A DNA stretch of 64,000 nt, taken from Actinomycetota bacterium. GTDB taxonomy: Bacteria > Actinomycetota > Acidimicrobiia > Acidimicrobiales > Iamiaceae. The stretch is taken from NCBI GenBank assembly GCA_019639075.1, contig JAHBSO010000006.1:1-64000 (forward strand), given 5' to 3'. Position 1 is the stretch's first letter, and the number at the start of each line of letters is the position of its first letter. The notes beneath the pieces were generated by a model, which was not told the origin of the DNA, ran no database searches, and was given only the letters and a program-made list of their open reading frames with translations. Below are positions 40,494 to 49,261 of this stretch, one piece after another. The position numbers and the translations under genes were made by a program.

Positions 40494-42776
40494 ATGACCG
40501 ATCCCCACATCGCCGAAGCGCTGGCCGACAGCGTCGCCGAGCCCCTCGACCCGCCGTTCCGCGCCGACGCACCCAACGTCGTCGTCATCGTCCTCGACGA
40601 CCTCGGCTTCGCCCAGCTCGGCTGCTACGGCTCCGACCTCGAGACCCCGAACCTCGATCGGCTGGCCTCCCGCGGCGTCCGGTTCACGAACTTCCACACC
40701 ACCGCGATCTGCTCGCCGACGCGGGCCTGCCTGCTCACCGGCCGGAACCACCACCGGGTCGGCATGGGCATGCTCCCCGACATCCCCATCAACTACCCGG
40801 GCTACACCGGCGAGTTCCCCGAGGGTGCGGGCACGCTCGCCGAGGTCCTGCGGGACGAGGGCTACGCCACGATGGCGATCGGCAAGTGGCACCTCGTGCC
40901 CCGGGACCAGCGGGCCACCGGGCCGTTCCACATGTGGCCGACCGGCGTCGGCTTCGACCGCTACTACGGCTTCCTCAACGGCGAGAGCAACTGGTGGACG
41001 CCGAACCTGATCCGGGACCAGACCCACGTCGAGCCGCCGGCCACGCCGGACGAGGGCTACCACCTCGACGCCGACCTGGCCGACGAGGCGATCCGCCAGC
41101 TCCGCGAGCTGCGCCTCCACCAGCCCGACCGACCGTTCCTCCTCTACTACGCCACCGGTTCCTCCCACGCCCCGCACCTGGCCCCGCGCGAGTGGATCGA
41201 CCGGTTCGCCGGGAGGTTCGACGGCGGGTGGGACCGGTGGCGCGAGGAGGTGTTCGCCCGTCAGGTCGAGCTGGGCATCGTGCCGGCGGGCACCGAGCTG
41301 TCACCCCGCCCGTCGTGGATCGAGGCCTGGGACGACCTCGACGACGACAGGCGCCGACTCTTCGCCCGCATGATGGAGGTGTACGCCGGGTTCGTCGCCC
41401 ACGCCGACCACCACATCGGACGGGTGCTCGACGAGCTGGACGCCCAGGGCCTCTCGGAGAACACCGTGGTGGTGCTGGTGTCGGACAACGGGGCATCGGC
41501 CGAGGGCGGACCCGACGGGGCCTGGAACCAGTACGCCAACTACCTCGGCGAGGACGGCGGCGACATCGCCGAACAGCTCGCCCACATCGACGACCTGGGC
41601 GGGTTCCGGGCCAACGGGCACTACCCCTGGGGTTGGGCCCACGCCGGCAACACGCCGTTCCGCCGCTGGAAGCGGTACACGTTCGAGGGCGGCGTGCGGG
41701 ACCCCCTCATCGTGTCCTGGCCCGCGGGGCTCGGCGATGCGGGTGGGTTGCGCGGCCAGTACTGCCACGCGATCGACGTCATGCCGACGATCCTCGACCT
41801 GCTGGGGGTCGAGGCACCCGTGGAGCTGGGCGGTGTGTCCCAGATGTCGCTGGACGGCACGTCGATCCGAGCGGTGCTCGACGACCCTGCCGCACCCGAC
41901 CCGCGCACCGAGCAGTACTACGAGGTGTGGGGCAGCCGGGCGATGTACCACGACGGGTGGAAGGCGGTCACCGACCACGTCAACCAGCTCACCGTCGCCG
42001 AGGTCGAGCTGCTGGAGGGCAGCTCGAACTTCGCCGAGGACTCCTGGAGCCTCTACGACACCCGGAACGATCCGGCCGAGGTCGTCGACCTCGCCGAGCA
42101 GCACCCCGACAAGCTGGCCGAGCTCGTCGACCGGTGGTACCGGGCGGCCGAGGCGAACCACGTGCTGCCGCTCGACGACAGCCGCGACAACCGCATCGCC
42201 CACCTCCGCCTGCGCTGGTTCGACGTGCCGATGTCCCGCACCTACCGGCCCGGCGACAAGGTCCACGAGGCCCACGGCCCGATGCTGAGCGGCTCGTTCC
42301 GCCTCGCCGCGGCGTTCGACGACGGGGCCGGTGGCGGACTCGCCGGCGACGCGTCCGGCATCCTGTGCGAGCAGGGCGACTGGCTCAGCGGGTGGGCCTG
42401 GTACCTGCGCGACGGCCTGGCCACCTGGACCCACGTCCGGGCCGGCCACGATCACCGGGTCGAGGGGCAGGTGCCCGCTGGGACCCGGCTCCTGGAGGTG
42501 GTGGCGTCGGACCGCGACGGCGGCGGCTACGACCTGGCCATGCTGGCCGACGGGGTCGAGCTGGCCCGCACGACGATGCCGGTCGCGCTCCCGCTGTCGA
42601 TCGCGCCCGACGGCGCGTTCCTCACCGTCGGCTACGGCCGACCGTTCCCGGTCAACGACGACTACCAGCCGCCGTTCCCGGCCCCGGACTCGTTCGTCGC
42701 CGTGCGCTACGACCTCGGCGTCCCCGCCCCGGTCGACCCCGACGTCCTCCTCGCCGAGGTCCTCCGCCACCAGTAG
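40494..42776 (+). CDS. arylsulfatase (formylglycine sulfatase)
   Basis: A 760-residue type I sulfatase, hydrolysing sulfate esters. The metal-binding start is VIVLDDLGFAQLGCYG (Asp35, Asp36). The signature ICSPTRACLLTGRN places the residue converted to formylglycine at Cys73. Further active-site parts are AIGKWHL and VLVSDNGASAEGG. No signal peptide is visible, so it may be cytosolic. A C-terminal beta domain of about 150 residues follows the catalytic domain. It lies behind the dioxygenase genes, suggesting desulfation and ring hydroxylation of one substrate. A P element begins on the base after its stop. Confidence 0.9.
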   Translation: MTDPHIAEALADSVAEPLDPPFRADAPNVVVIVLDDLGFAQLGCYGSDLETPNLDRLASRGVRFTNFHTTAICSPTRACLLTGRNHHRVGMGMLPDIPINYPGYTGEFPEGAGTLAEVLRDEGYATMAIGKWHLVPRDQRATGPFHMWPTGVGFDRYYGFLNGESNWWTPNLIRDQTHVEPPATPDEGYHLDADLADEAIRQLRELRLHQPDRPFLLYYATGSSHAPHLAPREWIDRFAGRFDGGWDRWREEVFARQVELGIVPAGTELSPRPSWIEAWDDLDDDRRRLFARMMEVYAGFVAHADHHIGRVLDELDAQGLSENTVVVLVSDNGASAEGGPDGAWNQYANYLGEDGGDIAEQLAHIDDLGGFRANGHYPWGWAHAGNTPFRRWKRYTFEGGVRDPLIVSWPAGLGDAGGLRGQYCHAIDVMPTILDLLGVEAPVELGGVSQMSLDGTSIRAVLDDPAAPDPRTEQYYEVWGSRAMYHDGWKAVTDHVNQLTVAEVELLEGSSNFAEDSWSLYDTRNDPAEVVDLAEQHPDKLAELVDRWYRAAEANHVLPLDDSRDNRIAHLRLRWFDVPMSRTYRPGDKVHEAHGPMLSGSFRLAAAFDDGAGGGLAGDASGILCEQGDWLSGWAWYLRDGLATWTHVRAGHDHRVEGQVPAGTRLLEVVASDRDGGGYDLAMLADGVELARTTMPVALPLSIAPDGAFLTVGYGRPFPVNDDYQPPFPAPDSFVAVRYDLGVPAPVDPDVLLAEVLRHQ

Positions 42777-42867
42777 GCACGGTTGGGGTCGGATCCCAAC
42801 CGTGCGCGCGTGGTGCAGACCTTCATCTTCGGAGGACGGCACGGTTGGGATCCGACCCCAACTGTGC
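42777..42867. repeat. P element copy 4, directly after the sulfatase stop
   Basis: Arms 42777-42804 and 42840-42867 (one mismatch) flank a 35-base loop. The left arm starts at the first base after the sulfatase TAG. On the other strand the fetB reading frame runs through the right arm and stops inside the loop. Confidence 0.92.
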
Positions 42868-43632
42868 GGGCAGCACCAGGCGGTGGTCGGGGGTGATGAG
42901 GTGGCGGGCCACGCCGCGGCCGAGCAGGACGCAGGTGATGGCGACCGAGCCGAGGATCAGGAACATCACCGCGGTCTGCGCCAGCACCGCGTCGAGGGGA
43001 TCGACGCCGGCGAGGAGCAGGCCGGTCATGGTGCCCGGGAGCGCGATCAGTCCGACGATCTTCGTCTGCTCGATCTGCGGCGTGATCGACGTGCGCATCG
43101 CCTCGACCAGGTGGGGCCGCACCGACTCGCTCCCGGTGCAACCCAGCGACAGGCGGACCTCGACCTGGCGTCGGTGCTCGCTGATCTCGACGAACGTGCG
43201 GCGGGTGGCCAGCACGGCGGCCGAGATCGTGTTGCCCATGATCATCCCGGCGACCGGCACCAACGTGCGGGCCTCCAGCGGCAGGATGCCGAACCCGAAC
43301 ACGACGGTGAGGCTCGTGGCCTGAGCCACCGTGAGCGCGCCCAGCGCGCCGACGAGCGCCCACGGCACCTCGCGCACGCGCGACGCGACCGTGACGGCCC
43401 CGATGACGACCATGGCCGCCACCCACGCCCACGACAGGGCGATCGGGGCATCGTCGGAGAACACGAGACCCAGCCCGGCCCCGATCACGAGCATCTGCGC
43501 CACCGCCCGGGTGGCGGCCCAGACGATCGTCCGTTCGAGGCCCAACCGCTCTCGCCACGAGATGACGACGGCGATCGCGATCAGCACCAGCGACGCCGCG
43601 ACGCCGGCCGCGCCGATGTCGACCCGGGTCAC
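42823..43632 (-). CDS. fetB: FetB-like ABC permease (UPF0014 family)
   Basis: A 269-residue membrane protein with about seven helices. Family hallmarks are RTIVWAATRAVAQMLVIGAGL, VAGMIMGNTISAAVLATRR, the cytosolic loop SLGCTGSESVRPHLVEAMRTS, and KIVGLIALPGTMTGLLLAGVDP. With FetA it forms an exporter that in E. coli counters iron overload. The GTG start overlaps the fetA stop (GTGA). The last 14 residues (AQLGSDPNRAVLRR) are encoded by P element copy 4 and are not part of the family fold. Confidence 0.85.
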   Translation of the reverse strand: MTRVDIGAAGVAASLVLIAIAVVISWRERLGLERTIVWAATRAVAQMLVIGAGLGLVFSDDAPIALSWAWVAAMVVIGAVTVASRVREVPWALVGALGALTVAQATSLTVVFGFGILPLEARTLVPVAGMIMGNTISAAVLATRRTFVEISEHRRQVEVRLSLGCTGSESVRPHLVEAMRTSITPQIEQTKIVGLIALPGTMTGLLLAGVDPLDAVLAQTAVMFLILGSVAITCVLLGRGVARHLITPDHRLVLPAQLGSDPNRAVLRR

Positions 43633-44333
43633 GACGTCGCTCCCGAGAGGAACCGCTCGACCGCCGGCGTGGGCGCGTCGAGGACGTCGGCCACGTCACC
43701 CTCCTGCGCCACGACCCCGTCGATCACGAACACGACGTGGTGGGCCAGTCGCCGGAGCTGGGCGAGGTCGTGGGTGACCCACGCGCTGGGCACGCCCTCG
43801 TCGGCCAGGCCGGTCACCAACTCCTCGATGCCGTCGGTCGAGGCGTGGTCGAGCGCGCTCGTGGGTTCGTCGAGCAGCAGGTAGCGCGGTCCGGTGCCGA
43901 GCGTGCGGGCCAGGCTCATGCGTTGGGCCTCGCCGCCGGACAGGGAGTCGGCGTCCCGGTCGGCGAACCCGGCCAGGCCGACCCGGGCGAGGGCGGCGTC
44001 GATCTCGGCGTCGTCGGCATCGGGCTGGCCCGTGCGGAGGTTGTCGGCCACCGTCCCCGGCAGCGCGGTCGGCTGCTGGAACACCATGCCGACGCTGCGG
44101 CGGAGGGCGAGCGGGTCGAGGTCGGCGAGCGGGGTGCCGTCGAGCTCGACCGAGCCCGACGTCGGGACCTCGAGTGCGTTCGCGAGCCGCAGCAACGTCG
44201 ACTTGCCCGATCCCGACGGCCCGGTGATGACGGTGATCCCGTGGTCGGGCAGGTGGCCGCACAGCCCGTCGAGGATCCTGCGGCCTCCCCGTTCGACGAC
44301 GACGTCGTGGAACTCGAACAGGCGGCCGTCCAC
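43629..44333 (-). CDS. fetA: FetA-like ABC ATP-binding protein
   Basis: A 234-residue ATPase. Walker A is GPSGSGKST (near residue 40), the Q-loop region GMVFQQPTALPGTVADNL, the signature SLSGGEAQRMSLARTL, Walker B YLLLDEPTSALD and the H-loop VTHD. It pairs with the FetB-like permease downstream. The GTG start at 44333 lies 2 bases after the purU stop, so purU, fetA and fetB appear to be one transcript, an unexpected mix of one-carbon and metal functions. Confidence 0.85.
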   Translation of the reverse strand: MDGRLFEFHDVVVERGGRRILDGLCGHLPDHGITVITGPSGSGKSTLLRLANALEVPTSGSVELDGTPLADLDPLALRRSVGMVFQQPTALPGTVADNLRTGQPDADDAEIDAALARVGLAGFADRDADSLSGGEAQRMSLARTLGTGPRYLLLDEPTSALDHASTDGIEELVTGLADEGVPSAWVTHDLAQLRRLAHHVVFVIDGVVAQEGDVADVLDAPTPAVERFLSGATS

Positions 44334-44335
44334 GG

Positions 44336-45202
<867 letters not shown>

Positions 45203-45216
45203 CGCCGCGACGGTAC

Positions 45217-45245
45217 GCACAGTTGGGGTCGGACCCCAACCGTGC
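45217..45245. repeat. P element half-copy (single arm) between MpaB-like gene and purU
   Basis: Only one arm is present. Its middle reads TTGGGGTC-G-GACCCCAA, a perfect 8-bp inverted repeat, instead of the usual GGATCC centre. It starts 2 bases past the MpaB-like stop, ahead of purU, where it could act as a terminator. Confidence 0.8.
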
Positions 45246-45247
45246 GG

Positions 45248-46186
45248 TCAGCCCGCGGCGGCCTGGGCCTCGGCCAGCTTCTTCTCGCGCAGGCCGGGCC
45301 CGGCGATGATCACCTCGTCGGTCGTGCCGGGCTTGAGGTGGGGCGTGCCCTGGGGCCACATGTCGGAGAGCGCGCCGCGGCGGATGGCCGGACCGCTCGC
45401 CCGGAGCCCGCCGGCGATCGCGGCGAACCCGACGCGGTCGGCGTTGGTCCAGGGGAGGTCGAACCGGCGGCGGACCACGTCGGGCATCGAGCCGTAGACG
45501 ATGCGGTGCACCGTCTTCGCCATCGCCCGGGTGGCCACGCCGGACAGGGCGCGGAACGGGCCCGGCAGTTCGAGGTCCTCGGTCTGCGCGGCCGGGTTCT
45601 TCGTCGGGTCGAGCACCCACTGGACCGCCGGGGTCAGCTCCAGCTCGGTCGCGCAGATCTCCTGGAACCGGGCCTCGAACTCGTCGACGGTGGCGGGGAC
45701 GGGCCGGTCGCTCACGCCGTAGCGCCGGTACCAGGTGACCGTCTCGGCGTAGAGCTGCTCGCGCTGCGCCCTCGACAGCGGGCGGGGGAAGTACAGCTCG
45801 CGGGCCCGGAACATCTCCCACGTGAAGGTGGCGTGGGCCCACCAGTACACGTCGGGGTCGAGGGCGTGGTAGCTGCGGCCGGCGTGGTCGGTGCCCTTGA
45901 TGTCGGGGTGGAAGTCCCGGATCCTGTGCCCGACCTCGGTGCCCTCCTCGTCGTCGGAGAAGATCGACGCCCAGATCACCGGGATCGACCGGAAGATCCG
46001 GGCGAACGGGTCCTCGAAGAAGTCTGAGTGGTCGGTCACCCCGGCGCCGAGGCCGGGGAGCATGAGCTGGAGGATCCCGGCGGTCGACCCGGTGAGCAGC
46101 GCTCTCGGGTCGCCGGCCGTGGACCACAGGAGGGAGCCGGGCCCGAGGGGGGCACCGACCGCTTTGGACCTCGTCGAAGCTGCCAT
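45248..46186 (-). CDS. MpaB-like oxygenase (DUF2236 family)
   Basis: A 312-residue protein. The DUF2236/MpaB landmarks are PLGPGSLLWSTAGDPRALLT near the N terminus, ALDPDVYWWAHATFTWEMF with a conserved His, YRRYGVSDRPVPATVDEF and DLPWTNADR. Related proteins are heme-containing oxygenases, such as latex-clearing protein and fungal MpaB; the His in WWAHATF is a plausible heme ligand. The substrate is unknown. The ATG at 46186 follows GGTGGA. A single P-type arm follows its stop. Confidence 0.82.
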   Translation of the reverse strand: MAASTRSKAVGAPLGPGSLLWSTAGDPRALLTGSTAGILQLMLPGLGAGVTDHSDFFEDPFARIFRSIPVIWASIFSDDEEGTEVGHRIRDFHPDIKGTDHAGRSYHALDPDVYWWAHATFTWEMFRARELYFPRPLSRAQREQLYAETVTWYRRYGVSDRPVPATVDEFEARFQEICATELELTPAVQWVLDPTKNPAAQTEDLELPGPFRALSGVATRAMAKTVHRIVYGSMPDVVRRRFDLPWTNADRVGFAAIAGGLRASGPAIRRGALSDMWPQGTPHLKPGTTDEVIIAGPGLREKKLAEAQAAAG

Positions 46187-46251
46187 CTGTTCCACCGTTC
46201 TTCCAGCTCGCACGCGAGCGCTGACCGGAGAACGCTACGCCACGCCCGCCG

Positions 46252-47121
46252 TCAGGCGGTACCCACGGTGAGGCTGGCGATGTAGCCGTCGGTGGTGTTG
46301 CCGCCGACCGCAGCCATCTGGTGGTCGACGCCGTCGCGGAAGATGCCGTCGGAGCTCAGGCTCACCCCGTTGAGGTTGGTGAGGCTGGTGCCGTACCCGC
46401 TCGTCGCGTAGACCTGCCGACAGGCGGCCTCCGGCAGGGCGATCTGGGAGGTCAGGATCTTGTTCGAAGCGCTCGTCGCCGAGGCGAGGCTGGGGAACAC
46501 CTCGAAGTGGATGTGGGGCCAGCGGCCGGCGTAGCACCCCGGGAAGATGGTCGTGAAGAGCACCGCGCCGTCGCTGTCGGTGGCCTGCACGCCCCGCAGG
46601 TAGTTCTGGCTGGTGTGGCCGCTGGAGTAGAGCGAGTAGGCGCCGTCGCGGGTGCAGTGCCAGGCGTAGACCGCGGCGCCCACCAGGTTCGAGCACGAGC
46701 CGGACACGTCGCGCACCACGATGCGCAGGTTGAGCTTGATGCCCGGAGCGGTGCCCGAGTACGAACCGAAGCTGCTGCGGATGTCGGAGCGCACGACGCC
46801 GGACTGGTTGAGGACGTTCGGGCCGTTGGAGCCGTCGCCCGGGTAGGGGCCCGCGGTCTCGGTGGGCACGATCGAGCAGCCACCGCCGGTGACCTGACCG
46901 GCCGGTGCATCGCATGCCGCGAGCGCGACCGCGGCGACGGCACCGCCCCCGATCATCCCGAGCGCTCGTCGGCGGGACAGGGCGGCCGGGATCGGTGGTC
47001 GGAGGCGGGATCGCTGGTCCATGACCTCGAGGTCGTGGATCAGGCCGAGGTCGTGCTCGTGGTGACCGTCCGCGTGGTCGTCGTCGATCGGGGGGCGGGG
47101 GGTGTCGTCATGGGGTCTCAT
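46252..47121 (-). CDS. secreted intradiol ring-cleavage dioxygenase-like protein
   Basis: A 289-residue protein. An N-terminal His/Asp-rich stretch (DDDHADGHHEHD) precedes a twin-arginine/lipoprotein signal (SRRRALGMIGGG, then AVALAACDAP). The mature part carries the intradiol pattern: ETAGPYPGDG, RIVVRDVSG, VYAWHCTRDGAYS, and RWPHIHFEVFP with two His ligands. Intradiol enzymes use Fe(III) bound by two Tyr and two His to open catechols; export makes it like the extracellular type of unknown substrate. The His-rich segment before the signal is unusual and could bind metal. Confidence 0.8.
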   Translation of the reverse strand: MRPHDDTPRPPIDDDHADGHHEHDLGLIHDLEVMDQRSRLRPPIPAALSRRRALGMIGGGAVAAVALAACDAPAGQVTGGGCSIVPTETAGPYPGDGSNGPNVLNQSGVVRSDIRSSFGSYSGTAPGIKLNLRIVVRDVSGSCSNLVGAAVYAWHCTRDGAYSLYSSGHTSQNYLRGVQATDSDGAVLFTTIFPGCYAGRWPHIHFEVFPSLASATSASNKILTSQIALPEAACRQVYATSGYGTSLTNLNGVSLSSDGIFRDGVDHQMAAVGGNTTDGYIASLTVGTA

Positions 47122-47206
47122 GGCCCGATGGTCGAGCACCAACCCCGGAGGGCCCGCACAGGAACCTCCGAGGAGTCGCAGAGCGACATCGATCTGGCGT
47201 AGAAAT

Positions 47207-47222
47207 CCTCGAAATTGCGAGG
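47207..47222. promoter_or_regulatory. CCTCG dyad upstream of the molybdate regulator gene
   Basis: CCTCG - AAATTG - CGAGG is a perfect inverted repeat with 5-bp arms in an AT-rich stretch (47200-47277), 56 bases ahead of the regulator start. It is a candidate autoregulatory site. Confidence 0.3.
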
Positions 47223-47277
47223 TAGTTCCAAGAACAAAGCTTGCAGATCGTGGAGTTTGCATGGTGAAGTTCCTTCC

Positions 47278-47679
47278 ATGGCGACCGATTACCGACCGGG
47301 CCAGGTGGCCGATCTCCTGGGAGTGAGCGTCGACACGGTTCGGCGGTGGTGCGACGACGGGCGGCTCGACACCGTGCGCAGCGAGGGTGGCCACCGGCTC
47401 GTCCGCGGCGCCGACCTGGCCCGGTACCTGACCGAGAACCACGACGCGTTCGAGCCCGATTCGATCCCGGTGCAGTCGGCCCGCAACCGCTTCACCGGCA
47501 TCGTCACGCGGGTCGAGCGTGACGGCCTGACCGCGGTCGTGGAGATCCACGCCGGTCCGCACCGCCTCGTGTCGCTGATGACCCGAGAGGCCGCGGACGA
47601 CCTCGCCCTCGAACCCGGCGACCTCGCCGTCGCCGCCGTGAAGTCGACCGCCGTCATGGTCGAGGTGCCGCCGACGTGA
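47278..47679 (+). CDS. molybdate-responsive regulator: MerR-like HTH plus TOBE (Mop) domain
   Basis: A 133-residue protein. Residues 3-55 are an excisionase/MerR-type helix-turn-helix (RPGQVADLLGVSVDTVRRWC, GHRLVRGADLARYL). Residues 66-131 are a TOBE/Mop molybdate-binding domain (SARNRFTGIVTRVERDGL, LVSLMTREAADDLALEPGD, VKSTAVMVE). It probably senses molybdate and controls the modABC genes, which follow with GTGA and ATGA overlaps. It serves the role of ModE with a different DNA-binding domain. GGTGAAG precedes the ATG. Confidence 0.85.
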   Translation: MATDYRPGQVADLLGVSVDTVRRWCDDGRLDTVRSEGGHRLVRGADLARYLTENHDAFEPDSIPVQSARNRFTGIVTRVERDGLTAVVEIHAGPHRLVSLMTREAADDLALEPGDLAVAAVKSTAVMVEVPPT

Positions 47680-48467
47680 CCCGCCGCTCGCTCCGGCCGG
47701 CACTGGTGGCCGTCGCCGTCCTGGTCCTCGCCGGCTGCGGGAACGACGGCAGCGACGGTGCCGCCGACCCTTCGGGCGCCACCGGGCCGAGCGGATCGAT
47801 CACGGTATCGGCCGCGGCGTCGCTCACCGAGGCGTTCACGGCCATCGGCGACGACTTCGAGGCGGCGCACCCCGGTACCGAGGTCGCGTTCAACTTCGAC
47901 TCGTCGACCACGCTGTCGACCCAGATCGTCGAGGGTGCGCCGGCCGACGTCTACGCCTCGGCCGACCATCGGAACATGGACGTGCTCCTCGCCGCCGGCC
48001 GGATCGAGGGCGAGGTCGAGACCTTCGCCACCAACGACATGGTGATCGTCACGAAGCCGGGGAACCCCGAGGGGATCGAGGACGTCGCCGACCTGGCCGA
48101 CAGCGGGGTCGTGGCCCTGTGCGGCGAGGACGTGCCGTGCGGTCGGTTCGCCGCCACCGTCCTGGCGCAGGCCCGCGTCACCCTCGACGAGGGATCGGTG
48201 ACCCGGGGCCAGAACGTCAAGGCGACCCTCACCGCGGTGTCGGACGGCGACGCGGTCGCGGCGATCGTCTACACCACCGATGCCGTCGCCGCCGGTGACG
48301 CGGTCGACATCGTCCCGATCGACCCGAACGTCAACGCCGTGGCGACGTACCCGATCGCCGTCGTGGAGGGTGCGGGCAACGCGGACCTGGCCCGCGCCTT
48401 CGTCGCCTACGTGCTCGGCGACGGCCAGGACACCCTCGCCGACCTCGGCTTCGGGCCACCGGGATGA
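47676..48467 (+). CDS. modA: molybdate ABC transporter substrate-binding lipoprotein
   Basis: A 263-residue lipoprotein (VAVLVLAGCGND lipobox). ModA landmarks are ITVSAAASLTEAF, NFDSSTTLSTQIVEGAPADVYASAD, GQNVKATLTAVSDGDAVAAIVYTTDA and the closing AFVAYVLG (segments given separately). It binds molybdate or tungstate outside the membrane. The GTG start overlaps the regulator stop and its own stop overlaps modB. The set supplies molybdenum to the cofactor genes next door. Confidence 0.93.
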   Translation: MTRRSLRPALVAVAVLVLAGCGNDGSDGAADPSGATGPSGSITVSAAASLTEAFTAIGDDFEAAHPGTEVAFNFDSSTTLSTQIVEGAPADVYASADHRNMDVLLAAGRIEGEVETFATNDMVIVTKPGNPEGIEDVADLADSGVVALCGEDVPCGRFAATVLAQARVTLDEGSVTRGQNVKATLTAVSDGDAVAAIVYTTDAVAAGDAVDIVPIDPNVNAVATYPIAVVEGAGNADLARAFVAYVLGDGQDTLADLGFGPPG

Positions 48468-49261
48468 ACCGGGCCCGTCGGCGACCTCCGGCGGTCGTGC
48501 TCGTCGCCGCGGTGGTGACCGTCGGGTTCTTCGCGCTGCCGCTGATCGCGCTCCTCCAGCGCGCGACCTGGTCGGACCTGTGGAGCCACCTCAGCTCCGA
48601 GGCGGGCCGGGCCGCCCTGCGGCTCTCGCTGCTCACCTCGCTCGGCGCGGCCACGCTGTCGATCGCGTTCGGCACGCCGCTCGCGTGGGTGCTGGCCCGC
48701 ACGGAGGTGCCGGGGCGGGCCGTGATCCGCAGCGTGGTCCTGCTGCCGATGGTGCTGCCGCCGGTGGTCGGCGGCGTCGCGCTGCTCTCCGCGTTCAGCC
48801 TGTCGAGCCCGATCGGGGGTTGGCTCGACCGCGTCCTCGGCGTGCAGCTCACCTTCACCGCGTGGGGCACCGTGCTGGCCGGCACGTTCGTGGCGATGCC
48901 GTTCTTCGTGCTGGCCGCCGAGGGTGCGTTCCGGAGCATGGACGAGCGCTACGAGCACGCGGCGGCGAGCCTGGGCGCCGACCGGTTCACCACGTTCCGG
49001 CGGGTCACGGTGCCGATGGTGGCACCGTCGCTGGTGGCCGGGGCGGTGCTGGCCTGGGCCCGGGCCCTCGGGGAGTTCGGGGCGACCATCACCTTCGCCG
49101 GCAACATCGAGGGCCGCACCCGCACGCTGCCCCTCGCCATCTACCTCGCGCTCGAGAGCAGCGCGACCCGGCCGGTGGCCGTGTCGCTCAGCATCGTCCT
49201 CCTGACCACGTCCCTGGTCGTCCTCGTGGCGCTCCGCGACCGCTGGTGGACCACGGCATGA
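48464..49261 (+). CDS. modB: molybdate ABC transporter permease
   Basis: A 265-residue permease with about six helices. The EAA-type loop is HAAASLGADRFTTFRRVTVP, which contacts ModC. LLPMVLPPVVGGVALL and ARALGEFGATITFAGNI are typical of ModB. Start and stop overlap modA and modC as ATGA, giving a tightly coupled modABC operon. Confidence 0.93.
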   Translation: MNRARRRPPAVVLVAAVVTVGFFALPLIALLQRATWSDLWSHLSSEAGRAALRLSLLTSLGAATLSIAFGTPLAWVLARTEVPGRAVIRSVVLLPMVLPPVVGGVALLSAFSLSSPIGGWLDRVLGVQLTFTAWGTVLAGTFVAMPFFVLAAEGAFRSMDERYEHAAASLGADRFTTFRRVTVPMVAPSLVAGAVLAWARALGEFGATITFAGNIEGRTRTLPLAIYLALESSATRPVAVSLSIVLLTTSLVVLVALRDRWWTTA

